64,000 nt of DNA from contig JAYKKT010000061.1 of assembly GCA_036023115.1 (NCBI GenBank), forward strand, positions 14,157,001 through 14,221,000, read 5' to 3'. The position numbers and the translations under genes are program-made. The first letter of the stretch is position 1; every line of letters begins with the position of its first letter. This DNA is from Brasenia schreberi (lineage: Eukaryota > Streptophyta > Magnoliopsida > Nymphaeales > Cabombaceae). The notes under the pieces are model-generated. The model did no database searches and was not told where the DNA came from. It saw nothing but the letters and a program-made list of their open reading frames with translations. Shown here piece by piece: positions 1-9,977 of this stretch.

Positions 1-2160
1 GATGAAATACTGAGTTTTCATCAATATTACGGAAATGGAGACCCTTGATACCATCTCCAACTCTTTTCTAGTTGAGCTTACAAGAAAAAGAGGGAGTCCT
101 CTAAGTGGGTTTATTGGTTTCTCATTCTCTAAAGGGGAATGCATCAAAGTGGCTAACTTCCTATAATTTAAGCCAATTCGTAAGTTTCAAGGACTTGACA
201 AATTATTTTATGCAAAGGTTTTCACACAATGTTTATTCACGCCTACTTTCAATACTTTGAGAAATACTAAACAATCTCCTAACAAGGATGTACATACATT
301 CATCATCAGGTAGAGGTTAATCTTGGGCCAAGTCAAAGAGTCCATTTCTGAAGGATATACAGTGGTACTCATCCTTGGAAATTTCAAAACTTATTTGAAA
401 ACACTCCCTCCCTCAACGAGATTTTAACTTTTCAAAAATTGATAAAAAAGGCTTCTCTCTTCAAAGCTAATTTGAAAAAAAGAGTTTAGAGGATCTATGG
501 AAAGGAAAAAAATTATTTAAAACCAAATTTGAAAAACCTAGGGCATATGGGCCACATGCACTAGAAGGGAGAGTGAAAACTCAAAAAGTAGCCAACATCT
601 GAGTAGAGCCGAGTTCGGCCAGAGCTTCCAAGTCTTTCAAACAAAAATCTTTCAAGAAAAACCAAGAAAATGAGAAAAAATTTGAAAGAAGACAATACAC
701 CAATCTAGGACAACCACTCACGGAAGTCCTAGATATTTTGTTGGCACAAGGTTAGTGAGTCTTTCAGCAATTCACGAAGGGGCACCCCTAAGAAAAAAAT
801 TTTGAATGACTTTTGCTAGTATCGTAGGCTTAAAGGCCATGATATAAATAAATATTTCTCCTTCAAAAATAAAATTAAAGACTTGATAGAGCAGATTTGG
901 CTCCGCATCTTGGAGAAACCGAAACCCCCTCAAGCCATTTTCAAAGAGTCCTTCCCAAACCATACAAGCACGAGTGAGAAGGACAAAGAGGTATATCTTC
1001 ATCCAATTCAAAATTATGGGATTAAGCAACAATGCATATGGTTCACACTATTTGCCACACACTACTCTCTTGTAATAAAAAAAGACAAGCAAGTAGTGAT
1101 CCGGGGAGTGGTTAGAGTCCCGCACCATGTTAGAGCCTTTGTAGAGCTTCAAGGTACTCCAAGGCATCAAATTAGAGCCAAGTTAGGATCGAGCCCTAGG
1201 GAGAGTGTAGGAGAAGTGACTAGATCCGGAAGAATTTATCAAACCCCACACTTAGCTAAACAAGCCAGCAAGGAAGTGGTCATTTTGCCTGGCCCCCAAA
1301 AGCATGCATCCCTAATGCATATCATTAAAAGTGTTGTGTTAACCCTATATGATTTAGAACTACATCTTTCAAAATTTTCCATAAACATGTTTATTTTAGA
1401 GTTGACACAAACCTCAGATAAACATACATAAGTCTTAGAGGGAATCTTAGAAAAAGACAAGGTTAATACCACCATAACTCTCGAATCCCTATCCTTCTTC
1501 ATCTCCCCCATCTTTGCGAAGGATGAATTAGAAAGACCTGATACAACCCACAACCAAGTTTTGCACATAGAGATGGTATTGAATCACCACACTCTCAACA
1601 AGTGATTGGTTGATGGGAGAGGAGGTCTAAATATTCTCCCTCTCCCTCTCCAAGATTGAACCGAGTCCAATTGTCGTCAAAGGATACGATGGCAACTCAT
1701 CCCACCCCTTAGGCTCTATAGAGTTACCTATGAAAGTCGGCCAAATATCACATGTAGGGTTGTTTCATATATTAGACATAAACTCCACTACAACTTGTTG
1801 TTAGGGAGGCCTTGGTTACACTCCCTCTGATCCGTCCCTTCAACCTTCCACAAGTGCCTTAAAATCCCATGGGATAACTAGGTCGTGGTAGTCTTTGGAG
1901 AAGTCAACCTACATCTCAAGGAAATACAAATTTTTCCTTGCCTAACAAGTGACCCATTTGGTATTGTTAAAAGGACCATAGAGAAACCCAATTCACCCAA
2001 GTCATACCCTCCTAAGGTTTTCTATCTCTTAGGAACACCCAAATCACCCAAGTCTTTCACTCCTAGGGTCGTGTGCATCCTAGGGGAGTCAAACTCTTCC
2101 ACCTCTAAAGCCATACACCTCCTACGCACACCCAACAAAACTTGAGTGTATAACCATGCC
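1..2160 (+). mobile_element. Degraded Ty3/gypsy gag-protease remnant
   Basis: Conceptual translation across several frames gives retroelement Gag and protease scraps. At about 818-896 the peptide YRRLKGHDINKYFSFK followed by KIKDLI matches the plant gypsy Gag motif of the form CxxH..GH(D/N)xxxC..K..I..LI, with the first Cys changed. At about 1560-1960 there is a protease-end signature: an LNILPL-like segment, then YNLLLGRPWLHSL and a VPSTFHKCLKIP-like stretch, all typical of plant gypsy polyproteins just before RT. Stops and frame changes occur throughout, so no protein is made as it stands. The open frame at 883-1431 is only an accidental part of this. RT and integrase do not follow. The element enters the window already truncated on the left. 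Confidence 0.6.
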
Positions 2161-2715
2161 ATGGATGATATATTATTTCAAGGTTATCCTCTTTATCAAA
2201 AATTTTCAAAACTTAAAAGCCTTAGAATATATTATTGAATATGGGGTATACACCATACTAGGATCTAGGAGCTAAGAATCATGGTAGACTAGAACTCATC
2301 CTACCCTCAACTAACCTCGGTCAACATGGCTTAGGATATAACCCATTGATATCCCCTGAGCCTCCATCGAAGATCACTTGGATCAAGGGTGCCCTAGAGC
2401 CAATTAGAACTGAAACCTATGACCTATACCTCTTGTTTGGAGTCTAATTCATGGTGTTTTCTTTGTAGGCTTGATGGAAGATCCCTTTCTTGAAAAAAAT
2501 CCAAAAAAGTATATATTTGGAAAAACCAAAAAATTTAGAAAACTCCCAAAACCCAAAAACAGTTGAAAATTTTGAAAATTTCAAAAGGAAAGTCTTTTAT
2601 TTTCTTCCTTTTAGCATTTTTTTGAAAAAATCCAAAAAAATTAAAAAAGTTGAAAATCCCAAAATTTTTGGTTTTCAAAACCTTATACAAACTCAAAAAC
2701 TAGTTTTGACAAAAT
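2161..2715. other. A-rich low-complexity stretch between gypsy remnant and LTR fragment
   Basis: From about 2470 the sequence is a run of short A/T-rich words, such as caaaaa and ttttgaaaa, in different orders. The open frame at 2490-2720 encodes only Lys/Asn/Phe/Ile-rich low complexity and is not supported as a gene. Nothing else is recognised here. Confidence 0.4.
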
Positions 2716-2908
2716 TGTAAACACCCAAAAATTTAAAAGGTTTTCAAAAACTCCTAAATTTTGAAAACCAATTTAAAGCCTTTATGAACCTTTAAATTCA
2801 AAAGCCCCAAATTTTAAAGTTTAAACCTTTTTGGGAAATATGTCAAAATAAAAGTTTTTAAATTTAAATAGCCCATGAGTTTTCAAAGCAGATAAATAGG
2901 TAGCTTGT
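2716..2908 (+). repeat. 5' end fragment of a long gypsy-type LTR (third copy of the solo-LTR family)
   Basis: It begins TGTAAACACCC, the canonical form of the ends seen at 12388 (minus, TCTAAACACCC) and 29624 (plus, TTTAAACACCC). About 190 bp match the minus strand of 12200-12388, including the AAAGGTT..., TTAAAGCCTTTATGAACC and AGCCCATGAG words. Similarity to that LTR stops near the GATAAATAGGT / GATAAACAGGT word, so this is a truncated copy or a different subfamily sharing the start of U3. It retains the TG start that the other two copies have lost by point mutation. Confidence 0.6.
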
Positions 2909-3097
2909 TCCCTCTCTACCACTGCCGCTATCACTACCCTTGCTATCTGTTGCTTGCCCCACAGAAAGACACGCAGAGATTACTAGTTTCCACCAATATT
3001 TCCTAACTGCTATTTTCCATTTCCTTGGCTAGAGAGGCTGTCGTGTACCGTGTGTGTGTGTCAGAGAGAGAGAGGGCGTCTTGGTTTTGATGTCATA

Positions 3098-3708
3098 TGT
3101 TGGAAGATGAGGTTCACGTGCCCGGAGAAGGCCACAAACTCCATCTTCCTCTACCTCTTTGCGCACAAATGCCTCGAGTAAATTTGGGTCCTTCGAATGC
3201 TTATGCTTCAGATTTTGGCCTCATTCCAAGATATAAAAATGCACAAATTTCATACCTTATTTACGTAAAAAAAAACATGTGGCCATTCTCCGCAATTCCA
3301 CCACACAAACGACTAGACTCAAGTCGTTATCGATAGATCGGTAGAAGGGATGCAGTAAAGGAGGTTGTTACCGTTGGACAGTTACGAAGTTTATCCGTAA
3401 CCGATGGGATAAGGGCTCAAAGAAAGGAAAGCCCAATAAAAAATCTGGGAGGAAAGTGGAGCAGGCGTTGCTCTATAAATATAGAGTTGCGTAAGAGAAT
3501 GATACACACATAATCATAATTAATCATATACAGCCATTCCTCTCAGGCAAATCCTACTATGAGGAAACTTGAAAACATCAAAATACACATACCTCTTTAT
3601 CCGCTGCTGCGTACTTGTTTCAAACTCCAAAGAGCCTAAAGTAGAGAACACTAGAGAAGTCGATCGGAATCACAAAGACCGTCGGAGAGTCGATGAAAAA
3701 AGCCAACA
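3098..3708 (+). repeat. 5' LTR of Copia-1
   Basis: The proposed LTR is 611 bp. It starts TGTTGG and ends CCAACA, a perfect 6 bp inverted terminus of the usual TG...CA type. A TATA box (CTATAAATATAG) lies at about 3472-3483, where transcription of the element would start. The 3' edge is fixed by a primer-binding site 2 bp downstream. No matching 3' LTR is seen in the window, so the element has lost its 3' half. The left edge rests on the inverted terminus only and is the less certain one. Confidence 0.65.
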
Positions 3709-3710
3709 TC

Positions 3711-3723
3711 TAGTATCAGAGCC
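3711..3723 (+). other. Retrotransposon primer-binding site (initiator tRNA-Met)
   Basis: TAGTATCAGAGCC differs by one base from the standard plant Copia PBS TGGTATCAGAGC, which is complementary to the 3' end of initiator tRNA-Met and primes minus-strand DNA synthesis. Its place 2 bp after the CCAACA LTR end is canonical. Confidence 0.8.
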
Positions 3724-4590
3724 TGGTTTGTCCTTACAAAAAGATACGTATTAGTAAAATAAAAAAAGAAGAAGAAGAGGGATAGAGAAAACTCTCTCTA
3801 GGTCTCGAAAGAGGCAAAAATCGCCTGCCTCAATCGAGATAGGGTAGAGGCAAACAACTTACCTGAGTTGAGACAAAGTAAAAGGCAAACACCCTGCTTG
3901 AGTCGAGACATGGCGAAGGCGGCAAACATCCTGCCTCAATCAAGATAGGCCATAAGGCAGTAAGAGCCTAGAGAGAAAAAGGCTAGAAGGCTAGTGGGTG
4001 GCCGCAAGTGAAGAAGCGATGATCCGGTAGAACCTCTGCCAGGAGGCTAAAGGGCAACCACAACAGAACCAACCGCAAAACCCCGACTAGAAGACCAGCG
4101 GGTGGCTGCAAGACAAGAAGTCGCAAGCCAGCAAAATCTCGGTGAGAAGGTTAGAGAGCGACCGAAGGAGAACAAGCGGCATAACCCGACTAGAAGGACT
4201 ACGGTGGCCGTAGGCTAAGCAGCGGTGGAGGAGAGGCAACCGATGATTTTGTACCAAAAGACAGATTTATCCCAACCCTTTTGTGAAAACTATAAATTCA
4301 GGGGGGAAATACGAATTTACCCCTAATCAATGATGAATTTTCAAAATACCAAACATCAATTTTACTATTTTGTCCTTTGTCTTTCTGGAAAATTAAAAAA
4401 TCAGACAAACAAATAAAATTACTGTTTTACCCCTAATATTTTGGGAAACTAAGAAATACAAGAATTTTTGGAAAAAATTATAGATTTATCCCAGCTTATT
4501 TTTATGTTATAAATGAGATATATTCAACTCATTTTTTGGATATTGTGTTCTTTTTATATCGTCTATTTGTTAAAATTGCCAAACACATAA
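3724..4590 (+). repeat. Copia-1 leader with imperfect internal repeats
   Basis: Between PBS and gag there is no open frame. At about 3800-3960 a word of the form GGCAAACA-CCTGCCT-CAA-CGAGATAGG recurs three to four times at about 45-50 bp. At about 3975-4230 a second word (GACTAGAAGG-C-AGTGGGTGGCCGCAAG) recurs two to three times at about 110 bp. The rest, 4240-4590, is AT-rich. Leader repeats of this type are common between PBS and gag in plant Copia elements. Confidence 0.5.
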
Positions 4591-5390
4591 AAATGAAGTC
4601 TAGAATATGTATGTCAGAATTAACAAAGACGAAAAAGTTAAACGGTCTAAACTTTCAAACATAAAATAGAAGGATACCACTTGCTATAACACTTGAAGGT
4701 ATGAGTATGTCCTAAAAGGAATTGTGCGTCCATCACCACAAGACATAATAGATCAAAAAATAGAAATGTATAAAATATTTCTTAAAGATGACATAATAGC
4801 AAGAACCATCATGTTGACGTACATGGAGGATGACCTGATTATGGTATTCAAGGAATTCGAGACAGCGAAAGAAATGTTCGATTCAATAATAGCTAAATGT
4901 GACACAATTGGCAAGCTAAATATTGAGTTCCTACTACAAAATATAATTCATTCAAAATGAAAGAAGAGAATAATGTAGTAGAATATGTAAACCATATGCT
5001 GGTAATGGCGAGAGACCTAGTTGTGACAAAATCAATCATCCCGAAACCGATGCAGATATCCACCATATTGAACAGTCTTCCCTCATCATGGAACATGGTC
5101 ACCACTACTCTTAGACTAGGGCCCGAAATAAACCTTTCAGAATTGTTCTTGAAACTAGTAATTAAGCAAGAACACATGAGGAAAAACAAAAAAGAAAAAT
5201 TGTTAGTAGTACAAGATGAGATAGGATCTACCTCTAAACTCAACCAAAGGAAAAATAAATCAAACAAAAACTTTAGCAAAAATAAGAAATAGGGCAGTTA
5301 ATCTTTTAAGAAAATGCAAGAAATTCCTTTTTGGGTCAAGTGTTTCAGCTATAGAAAGATGAAACACTAGAAGAAGGATTGTCGCAATAA
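4591..5390 (+). pseudogene. Copia-1 gag, broken, with mutated zinc knuckle
   Basis: The frames around 4591-4960 and 4957-5292 encode a Copia-type Gag (UBN2 family). Recognisable elements are the N-terminal LNGLNF-like motif (about 4635), the AR...MEDDLI...AKEMFDSI block (about 4800-4900) and the LNSLP..W helix (about 5070-5095). In intact elements this protein forms the virus-like particle that packages element RNA. A zinc knuckle of the CX2CX4HX4C type is present at 5341-5382, but its second Cys codon reads Tyr and a stop lies between His and the last Cys. Gag is split into at least two frames and cannot be made whole. Confidence 0.75.
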
Positions 5391-5490
5391 GAAGAGTGGA
5401 GAAAACAACCCACAATGCGGACAATCGGCAAAGCATGACATATTTTGCGTGATATCGAAATGTCTCTATATGGACCGCCCGGTCATTGGT

Positions 5491-6985
5491 TGGTGTATTG
5501 ACTCACGAGTGACCAGATATATGAGAAATGAATATAAAGGAGTACAAACCTGGAAAACATTGGGTGTATATGGGAAATAATACTTTCTTGAATGTTTTGG
5601 GTATTGAGTCCTTTAGAATTTTTGTAGAAGGCATACCGATTGTATTGATTGTGCCATCTATAAGGCACAATCTGATTTTGATCCCTACCTTAGTTGAAAA
5701 AGATTTTGAGGTTAGGTTTGTTCCTACCAAGGTGACTGTGGAAAAACATGAGAGAATATTTTTCTCTGGAGAATTTGGCGTAGAACATAGACTATTCAAA
5801 TTAAGAATAAATGAAAATAAGAGTTCTTCTTATATTGATTGTGCCTTTAATATTGATGCTAATGCATGGCATAAACGGCTTGGGCATATAAGTCTGGAAA
5901 AGTTAAGGAAATTATCCAACTTTAACTTATTACTAAGTTTTGAGAAAAATACTTTAAACAAGTGTGAAGCTTCTTTACAAGAAAAAATAACAAGAAAAGT
6001 TTTTCCCAAAGACACAACAAGGGCAACAACCTTATTAGAGGTAATTCACATGAATTTATGTGGACCCTTTAAAGTAAGGTCACATCGAGAAAAGGTTTAT
6101 TTTATAACCTTTATCGATGATTACTCGAGATATATGTATTTATATCTCCTAGCACATAAATTTGAGTCACTTGAAGCTTTTGAAAAATATAATCAAGAAG
6201 TTGAAAATCAATTGGAAAATTCAATCAAAGTCTTAAGATTAGATAGAGGTGATGAATATAGATTTGTAGAATTTTTGGAATTTTGTAAATACTTTGGTCT
6301 TTCAAATCAAAATATAATACTCACGTCACCTTAACAAAATGGTGTAGCTCATAGATATAACAGGACCTTACTGAACATGATAAGGTCAATGTTAATCGAT
6401 GTCTCTCTACCAAGGATATTTTGGAGAAAAGCAGTAAATACAATGGTATACATACTCAATAGAGTACCACGTAAGGCTGTATTTACTACATCATATGAGA
6501 TGTGGTTTAGAAGAAAACCTAACCTATGTCATCTTAGGAGGTGGGGATCTATTACACATGTAAAGATCCTTGATCAGTTTAAAGATAAACTAGACAGTAG
6601 ATCCTTGAGATGTATATTCATTGGATATCCTAAAGGCTCAAAAGGATATCTATTTTATCATAAGGACCAAAGACTGATAGAGAGCATATATGTTGAATTC
6701 TTAGAAGATACTAAGAATGACATCGTGGAAAATAATGATGAATATGCTTACGATCTAGTAGACCTAGATCAATCATCATTTGAACTCATAGAAGACCTTC
6801 CTGAAACAATCAAAACTTTAAGTGTACATAAAAGGACTAGGGCCACACCATCACACTTAAAGGATTATCACACTTATCTTGCAGAAAAAGGGTGTAATTC
6901 AGTAGATTTAGATGAGTTGACTAATAACTTGACTTATCAGCGAGCTATGAACTCATTGAAAGCAACAAATTGGGAAAAGCCGTAG
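5491..6985 (+). pseudogene. Copia-1 protease remnant, GAG-pre-integrase and integrase, broken
   Basis: At 5491-5520 the aspartic protease motif reads WCIDSRVT instead of the usual W.IDSGAT, so the DSG triad has lost its Gly. The frame at 5528-6334 then carries the GAG-pre-integrase motif (WHKRLGHIS, about 5868) and the integrase core: LCGPF (about 6056), FIDDYSRY (about 6112) and LRLDRGDEY (about 6235). The next frame, 6377-6985, continues with NRTLLNMIRSML, the WRKAVNT.VYILNR block and GYPKGSKGYLFY. Of the three catalytic acids, the first is Asn, the second Asp is kept, and the third Glu reads His (NGVAHR). A stop at 6332-6334 replaces a Gln of the SPQQNG motif by a CAA to TAA change. Integration by this copy is not possible. 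Confidence 0.8.
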
Positions 6986-7039
6986 ATGAGGAAATTAAAA
7001 CCATTGAGAAAAACTAATTCTGAGAACTAACTAATTTGC

Positions 7040-7285
7040 CAAAAGGAAGGAAAGTCATATGTTGTAAATGGGTTCTAAAAAAGAAATATAAAGTTGAGAC
7101 ATTTGCAAAATTTGCCAAAAGGGATAAATTATGTTGAGACATTTACAAAATTTGCAACCATAAGGATAATCTTGGAAATATCTACATATTATAATTTGTA
7201 TTTACATCAATTAGATGTAAAGGAACCTTTTCTAAACATAGATTTAGATGAAATTGTATATATGCAGCAACCTTGGATAATAATT
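7040..7285 (+). pseudogene. Copia-1 reverse transcriptase, N-terminal fragment
   Basis: The translation gives KGINYVETFTKFATIR, then LHQLDVKEPFLN-DLDE-VYMQQP, the beginning of the RVT_2 domain of Ty1/copia polymerase (usual form: GvDY.ETFaPVa...HQmDVk.AFLnG.LdEe.YM.QP). The reading stops matching right after the YMQQP word. The YVDD box, the rest of RT, RNase H and the 3' LTR are missing. The break coincides with the start of Copia-2, so the two elements are fused here. Confidence 0.7.
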
Positions 7286-8692
7286 TTATTTCTAATTCCA
7301 GATTTTAGGTTATCAACTTAGGTGTCACAGATCATATGGTGGGAACCAAATCATATTTTCAAGATTACCACCCAATTCAGAAAAATATTGGAATTAAAAT
7401 GGTCTCTTATTATTGGAAAAGGAAGTATAATTACACTTTGAGAATTCTAGGTAATGTCCTCCATGTTCCTACCCTCTTAGTCAAATTTTTTTCTATATAT
7501 ACATTGACTAGAGACTTACATTATTTACTAACTTTTGATTATACTCACTATGTCTTTTAGAAACTGAAGACGGGTAGGATCTATGCTTAGAGTAGCAAGA
7601 AGAGAGGATTATACTTCTATGTGCAGACTAGCATTACTGGAAATGGATCGGCCCTTATGGATGAAAGGCAAAAAGCATATCTTACTATGTGGCACCAATA
7701 ATTGTGACATTTACCACTTTCTAGAATCATATTTTTGTTACCAAAATTTAAGAATTTTAATGACTTTATTTTGAGATGTAAAACTTGTCAAAAGACAAAA
7801 TATCATCGTGTCTTCTTCCTTATAAATAAAACTCGATCTTTAAAACCTTTTGAGATTGTACATTCAAATATTGGGGGTCATGCTCTGTTACCGACTTATG
7901 TAACTATAGATACTTTGTGTCATTTATAAATGATTGCACTAAATTTTCTATGGTTTACGTTACAATATCTAGAGATGAAATCATAAATATCTTGCAAGCA
8001 TATTGTGAATTTATTCATATACAATTTCAGCTGCCCATAAAAACTTACGCAATGATAATGGGGGAGAGTACAGAGTAATCCCTTGAACTCATTTTTTCTC
8101 CGTAAAGGTATTTTGAATCAAACTTCTTACTCATATTCTCCATAGTAGAACGAAGTTTCTAGAAAAAAGAATGGATACATTTTGGAATTGGCAAGAACAT
8201 TATTAATTAGATATAATGTGCCCAAATTCTATTGGGAGAAGTTGTATTAACAACTCTCTATCTTATAAACCGTATGCCTAGTACAATCCTTAATGGAAGC
8301 TCCCCATTTCACTTACTATGTCAAGATTAAAAACAGTTTCATGTTCCCTTAAAATTTGTTAGATGCACTTGCTTTGTATATATATCAAATATATGATACA
8401 TATCTTATAGACCTATCAAATATATCTTCCTGAGATATTGTTCCACCCAAAAAGGATACAAATGTTATGATACAAAAAATAGGATATGCTATGTTACTAT
8501 GAATATGATGTTTCATGAGGAAGTTTCATTTTATGAGAACAAGGACAACCGCTCAACCAACTACCATCCTTCTATGGTATTGCCAATCATACCTTGAGGT
8601 GAATTCCCAATGAATGAGATGGAAATAAGGAAAAGTATGCCTCCAAAAGGGAGTAAATGGAAACCTATTCTAGAGGAGAAAGAAATGTCGTA
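7286..8692 (+). mobile_element. Copia-2 fragment: protease to integrase, inserted or recombined into Copia-1
   Basis: Directly after the Copia-1 RT start the translation jumps back to a protease. VINLGVTDHMVG (about 7310-7345) is the W-IDSGATDHM site with Asp-Ser changed to Asn-Leu. NVLHVPTL and FSIYTLTRDLHY (about 7455-7520) follow, then a GAG-pre-integrase with RCKTCQKTKYHR (about 7773) and an integrase core (KPFEIVHSNI, about 7846; LRNDNGGEYR-like, about 8050). Near 8490 there are scraps of the C-terminal MMFHEEVSF motif. Frames break repeatedly. The first and second Gln codons of the PQQN motif are both stops (8143-8148). The element is of a different Copia lineage from Copia-1, judged by sequence. 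Its LTRs are not visible. Confidence 0.7.
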
Positions 8693-9069
8693 ACCACTCA
8701 TCAATCTGAACATCTTCATTTCTTCCACTGACATCTTTTGTACATGTCTAATTATTGCCCTATAATATTTACCTTTTAACTTTAATGATATCTTCTTGTT
8801 ACAAAGAATACCTTATGTTCCTATCTATTTTAATCAACTTGCATTAATTTTATTAATTTTATGCGTAACATCTCCATCAATTCTTTTATCACTATGAAAA
8901 TTGACCTTAGGTATTTAAAACAATCCTTTTAGGGGATGCAATGTGTATCAATTTTAATTTTTTTGTTCTCTTAAGTAACCAAATGATCAAACTTACATTT
9001 CATATATTCTCTCTTTGTTCTACTAAGTCAAAAGCCTTTACTTTCTAGTGTTTCTCTCAATAGTTCCAG
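8693..9069 (-). mobile_element. RTE LINE fragment (3' RT region), antisense
   Basis: The reverse complement matches, with gaps, the section of the RTE copy at 54640-55060: words for [10 protein letters not shown], the LKGKYY region, INA...LKW and the LSRTKTKYMEC segment can all be followed. Both ends are missing. The piece begins exactly where Copia-2 ends and stops in the [11 protein letters not shown] region. It has many indels and encodes nothing. Confidence 0.7.
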
Positions 9070-9977
9070 TAGCTACGTGAAGTCCTCAACCCTCATGGCT
9101 GTTGTAGCCTTTAGGGTCAGCCCCAAGTGCTTGTCTTAGAACTTTCTACACGTCTATTAAAAAGCACTCAACATGTGGTGCTTAACTTTACGATTTCATA
9201 AATGACCTTCACACTCTTTCTGAATAATCCACAAATGCAGCTTAGATTTTTAGGCACAATTTCCTTGATTTTGTGACCAAGTCATCTTATTCCTCCAACA
9301 TATCTGCGTTATCACAAAACTTTGCATGCACTGGTCACTTTGTTCTAACATCTATACGTGTGGTTGAATGAGAGACTCCAGACCCATATTTACCCTGTTC
9401 TGCACATTCTTCCAATGAGACAATGGTAGATTTGATTGCTAATTTTTCTTCAAGAGAATAGGCATTATAATCTTTGATATCTCATCCAATTATATCCTGA
9501 TTCCACAATATTTTTAATGGACTTCCGTTTCTGTTCTAATTTGTTAGCAATCAATCTTCAGTGAATTTTTGTGTCAATTTACTGCTCTATAAGCATATGT
9601 TTCTTTACGGTTGATATTTGATTCTAGCTGAATAAATTAGCCAGATCTTAACAAAACAAACAGCTAAATGTTCTTTAGTTATGCTATAGCAAGTGACAAC
9701 CAACTCTAAAACTTGCACTGATGCCAAAAGTAATGAATTGATCAATACATGCTGTAGGAGCCCCAATAGGTTTTTTAGCCTACTGACAGGGATCTGGATG
9801 CTAGATGGAAAGTTAGGATTCGCTTCTTGTTGGCTATACTCTGTGAAGCCTATGCAAAGAGTAGATGCCCAACATTGGTTCTAGGGATGAGGTTCTAGCC
9901 TAGGAGTTCATGTTGTTTTGTTTAACCCCATTGGAAGTTTGTTTATCATTGTTCCCAATAAAGGAAAAGTATGTTGT
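9070..9977. other. Unassigned intergenic DNA
   Basis: No coding region, repeat or RNA gene could be supported. The frame at 9693-9884 has no recognisable motif. Confidence 0.3.

Noticed and set aside
883..1431. Plus-strand 182-codon frame as a gene
   Set aside because: Only its start overlaps gypsy Gag text. The rest crosses frames of the decayed polyprotein and shows no domain.
2490..2720. Lys/Asn-rich frame as a small protein
   Set aside because: Pure low complexity from an A-rich tract.
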